Positions 61,341-64,000 of a DNA stretch of 64,000 bases are shown one piece after another. The notes under the pieces were generated by a model, which was not told the origin of the DNA, did no database searches, and saw only the letters and a list, made by a program, of their open reading frames with translations. The stretch's first letter is position 1; each line of letters begins with the position of its first letter. The position numbers were made by a program, and so were the translations under genes. Source of the stretch: Halorussus lipolyticus (lineage in GTDB: Archaea > Halobacteriota > Halobacteria > Halobacteriales > Haladaptataceae); contig NZ_CP119804.1 in NCBI RefSeq assembly GCF_029338375.1, forward strand, positions 496,001-560,000, read 5' to 3'.

Positions 61341-62624
61341 ATGAGACGGCTGCTGGCTGTCGGCCTCGTAGTCGTGCTACTCGTCGGGACGGTCCCCACA
61401 GCGGCGGTACTCGGCGGTACCCCCGCACACGAGGCGACCGCCTCCCCGCAGACGCCCGCTTGGTCGCCCCACGTGGTCGGCGACGGAGCGTCCCCCAACG
61501 TCGTCACCGGCGCACCACAGACACTCGGCGTCGCGGAGAACTTCGATAGCGTCGAGTTCCACATCACGGTCTACGAGAACGGCACCGCCGGGTGGACGTT
61601 CACCTATCAGCGCACGCTCAACAACGAGACCGAGCGCCAGCAGTTCGAGCGATTCGCCGACGAGTTCAACAACAACTCCACCGCGATGTGGTCGGAGTTC
61701 AGGCAACAGGCCCGGCGACTCGCAGGTGCTGGCCAGAACACCACCGGCCGCACGATGAAGGCCCAGAACTTCGGCAAGCGGGCCTACGTCGGCGGACTGG
61801 TCAACGACAACCGAGGCATCGTCAAGATGTCCTTCCAGTGGACCGGATTCACCTACTCGCAGGGCGAGACCATCATCATCGGCGACGTGTTCGAAGGCGG
61901 CCTCTACATCGGACCCAACCAGTCGCTGGTCGTCCACTCGGGTCCCGGCCTCCAGTTCGAATCGGCCGACCCGATGAAATCCGCCAAGGCCTCCGGCGAC
62001 ACGCTGGCGGCCAGCGAGTCGGTGACGTGGCAGGGCGAACGCGACTTCATCGACCAGCGTCCTCGCGTCAAGTTCGACCCGGTGGCGGGAACCACGACCA
62101 CGACGACCACCACGACGGGCACGGGCGCGTCCGGCGGCGACAACGCCACCGAGACGACTCCGAACGGTGCGACCGGCCCCTCGTCGGGTGACGACTGGTC
62201 GCCGCTGATGATGTTCATCGGGGCCGTGGTCGTTCTACTGGGCCTCGCGGCCGCCTTCGCGTGGCGACAGGGCGACTTCGGGTCGTTTGCCAGCGACACC
62301 GACAATCCCGGCGACGACGACGGGAGCAGTGGCGGCGGGGCCGCGGCGGCGAACAACGAATCGACCCCGAACGAACCGTCGGTCAGCGACGAGGAGCTTC
62401 TCACCGACGAGGCCCGCGTGAAGAAACTCTTGGACGAGAACGGCGGTCGGATGAAGCAGGTCAACATCGTGGACGAGACGGGATGGTCGAAGTCGAAGGT
62501 CAGCATGCTCCTCTCGGAGATGGAGGAGGACGGCGAAATCAGCAAGCTCCGGGTCGGCAGAGAGAACATCATTAGCCTCGAAGGCCACGAACCCGACGCC
62601 GCCGGGTCGCCGCTCGAGGAATAA
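61341..62624 (+). CDS. Membrane-anchored protein with C-terminal winged helix
   Basis: A 427-residue protein with an N-terminal Sec signal (MRRLLAVGLVVVLLVGTVPT), an extracytoplasmic domain of about 250 residues (VEFHITVYENGTAGWTFTYQ) and a Thr-rich spacer before the single transmembrane helix near residues 289-310. After a disordered Gly/Ser/Asp linker the cytoplasmic tail ends with a winged-helix domain: ARVKKLLDENGGRMKQVNIV and WSKSKVSMLLSEMEEDGEIS. The layout suggests a transmembrane sensor that binds DNA directly. The ligand and targets are unknown. Confidence 0.83.
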   Translation: MRRLLAVGLVVVLLVGTVPTAAVLGGTPAHEATASPQTPAWSPHVVGDGASPNVVTGAPQTLGVAENFDSVEFHITVYENGTAGWTFTYQRTLNNETERQQFERFADEFNNNSTAMWSEFRQQARRLAGAGQNTTGRTMKAQNFGKRAYVGGLVNDNRGIVKMSFQWTGFTYSQGETIIIGDVFEGGLYIGPNQSLVVHSGPGLQFESADPMKSAKASGDTLAASESVTWQGERDFIDQRPRVKFDPVAGTTTTTTTTTGTGASGGDNATETTPNGATGPSSGDDWSPLMMFIGAVVVLLGLAAAFAWRQGDFGSFASDTDNPGDDDGSSGGGAAAANNESTPNEPSVSDEELLTDEARVKKLLDENGGRMKQVNIVDETGWSKSKVSMLLSEMEEDGEISKLRVGRENIISLEGHEPDAAGSPLEE

Positions 62625-62810
62625 TCGTTCATCTTCGTTCATTCTGACGGGTAACTGGCAATGTCGGTAGTCGGAGGGCTGTCAAGCCGAGGTTTCGTTT
62701 CTGTGAACTGTTTACGGGTCCGAGTCCCGTGTGTAACCGGGACACAGCGCCGAGAAAGCGCAACTGTTAAACAGTCCGTGCCACTACGAATGAGTGCAGA
62801 CGCGAAGCAC

Positions 62811-62885
62811 GCTCCGTTGGTGTAGTCCGGCCAATCATCTTGCCCTCTCACGGCAAGGACTAGGGTTCAAATCCCTAACGGAGCA
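62811..62885 (+). tRNA. tRNA-Glu (anticodon CUC)
   Basis: The acceptor arms GCTCCGT (62811-62817) and ACGGAGC (62878-62884) pair perfectly, followed by an A discriminator. The anticodon loop CTCTCAC between TTGCC and GGCAA gives anticodon CUC (Glu). The T-arm is TAGGG-TTCAAAT-CCCTA. No intron is seen and no encoded CCA. Genes start 214 bases further on, beginning with PglX, so this tRNA may be the integration site of an island. Confidence 0.96.
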
Positions 62886-63098
62886 CTCTTCTAAGCGAAC
62901 TAATCGGCGAGCGGTAGTTGCGTTCTAACGTATAGAGAATCGTAATTAATTCGCTACCCCTCCTACCGAATTTTCAAACCCTCGTAAAGAGCGGTCTGCA
63001 CTTCCGAGAACACCCCGATGCCCACCAACCATACGCCCAGTGCCCGTTTAATAACAATTAATGTCCTCCTGTGGAATCAGACGTAGCAGACGGAACTC

Positions 63099-64000
63099 AT
63101 GGCGGGCGACTCTCTCTCCCGGCGGAAGGCCCAACTGGACACACCGGAGCGCGACCATCTCGAAAGCGTCGTGGCCGAGATGCGTGAGCGCGTCGAGGAC
63201 AACCTCGCGCTCCGACTCTCACAGATGGGCCTCGACACCGAACCCGACGATGACGCCGGGTTAGACGACGAGGCCCGACAAGTAGCCGAGGCCATCGCCC
63301 TCGAAGCGGGAGACGACGGCGACTGGGATGCTGTGGTGTCGGAGTACGTCACTGGCGTCGGCTACACCGTGGTCAATCGCCTCTCTGCGCTCCGGTGCAT
63401 GGAGGTCCGCGGATTTCTCGACGAGGAGGTCACGGCGTTCAACGACGACGGTCTCACCCCTTCGGCGGAGACACTGGTTCGCGACGAGTCTCTGCCAGCG
63501 GACGAGGCCGTCCTGACGGCCTATCGGGACGCCTGCGACGAGTTGACCGAGGAAATCGAACTCCTGTTCGACCGGTCGTCTGCCGACAGTCAGATAGAAC
63601 CCGATGCCGACGCCTTCGAGGACCTCTGTGCCCTGCTGGACGAGGTTCCCGACGAGGTGTGGCGGGCAGACGACGTACTCGGGTGGGTCTACGAGTACTA
63701 CAACGTCAGCCAACTCCCCGAGGTGCGAGAGCGGATGCGGACCGGCCGGTTCGACGCCGACGACGTGGCGGTCGCAAACCAGTTCTACACGCCCCACTGG
63801 GTCGCGCGACTGCTGACCGACAACGCGGTGGCCAAGCCCCACCTGCTGGCGAGTGGCGAGCGAGACGCCTGCATCGAGGCCCAGCGTGGACTCTCTCCGG
63901 ACGAGCGAATCGAGCGCGACCCCGGATACGACGCCGCGCCGGAAATCGAGGACCTCTGCACCTACCTCGTGGCCGCCGAATCGGACGACGCCGGGAACGT
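63099..64000 (+). CDS. pglX: BREX-type PglX adenine methyltransferase, N-terminal part (3' truncated)
   Basis: The frame is open from ATG 63099 to the end of the window, giving 300 residues. The N-terminal helical region (RDHLESVVAEMRERVEDNLA) is followed by GVGYTVVNRLSALRCMEVRG and, later, LGWVYEYYNVSQLPEVRERM with VANQFYTPHWVARLLTDNAV. These three blocks are the hallmarks of PglX N-termini (the -x-Y-T-x-x-N-R-L-x-A-L-R-x-M-E-V-R-G- and Q-F-Y-T-P-x-W- motifs). The methyltransferase catalytic motif lies beyond the window. PglX is the specificity and modification subunit of BREX phage defence. Confidence 0.82.
   Translation, partial: MAGDSLSRRKAQLDTPERDHLESVVAEMRERVEDNLALRLSQMGLDTEPDDDAGLDDEARQVAEAIALEAGDDGDWDAVVSEYVTGVGYTVVNRLSALRCMEVRGFLDEEVTAFNDDGLTPSAETLVRDESLPADEAVLTAYRDACDELTEEIELLFDRSSADSQIEPDADAFEDLCALLDEVPDEVWRADDVLGWVYEYYNVSQLPEVRERMRTGRFDADDVAVANQFYTPHWVARLLTDNAVAKPHLLASGERDACIEAQRGLSPDERIERDPGYDAAPEIEDLCTYLVAAESDDAGN

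Noticed and set aside
62715..62735. T-arm-like sequence (ACGGGTCCGAGTCCCGT) upstream of tRNA-Glu
   Set aside because: The stem and loop size fit a T-arm, but the loop lacks the invariant T55, and no acceptor or anticodon arm is found around it, so it is not called a tRNA or tRNA fragment.

Overview
The window is chromosomal DNA of a halophilic archaeon (class Halobacteria). The proteins are very acidic and mostly GC-rich, and exported proteins carry twin-arginine signals with lipoboxes. Markers that are archaeal or haloarchaeal include GatE, Fen1 with a C-terminal PCNA motif, MptE, ThyX, a HemAT-type transducer, an archaellin and HalOD1/BAT-type regulators. I cannot fix the genus from sequence alone. 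No rRNA genes are present, and one tRNA (Glu, CUC) was found.

Left part (1-10.4 kb): a truncated MFS transporter, a GNAT acetyltransferase, a cold-shock protein, and a low-GC two-gene operon (PIN-domain protein plus a 348-residue unknown) that looks acquired. A Rieske-tailed FAD oxidoreductase, Fen1, a secreted or cytosolic trypsin-like protease and a BolA protein follow. At 10.4-15 kb lies a complete sugar ABC importer (ATPase, two permeases, Tat lipoprotein) with a palindromic operator candidate in its promoter, followed downstream by a Tat-exported cysteine-rich protein.

Middle (16-42 kb): fumarase, a GDT1/TMEM165-type cation exporter whose promoter carries a metal-regulator-like palindrome and a short leaderless ORF, a second Tat-exported protein with a 10-cysteine tail beside an ABC-2 exporter, paired PH-domain membrane proteins, GatE, HemAT, a Gdx-like SMR exporter, a PAP2 phosphatase, TrmJ, the folate/pterin genes folP and mptE, quinone reductase, an F420/FMN luciferase-like oxidoreductase, signal peptidase, a MOT1-type molybdate transporter and photolyase. 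Three copies of a structured intergenic repeat sit at 26.8, 35.8 and 36.6 kb; two of them bracket a VOC gene in inverted orientation.

Right part (42-64 kb): an orphan CRISPR array (14 intact repeats plus one degenerate end repeat, 14 spacers, no cas genes in view), then a redox cluster (redoxin, DsbA-like lipoprotein, a membrane protein with a CxxC pair, two superoxide dismutases). After it come an orphan PstS-like lipoprotein, a P-loop protein, a Rieske protein, an MBL hydrolase, ThyX, an Lrp regulator, a DMT transporter, a 1031-residue FAD/4Fe-4S dehydrogenase fusion, an orphan archaellin, an amidohydrolase and a membrane-tethered winged-helix protein. At the extreme right, 214 bases after tRNA-Glu, begins a BREX-type PglX methyltransferase gene that runs off the window, suggesting that a defence island inserted near this tRNA starts here.
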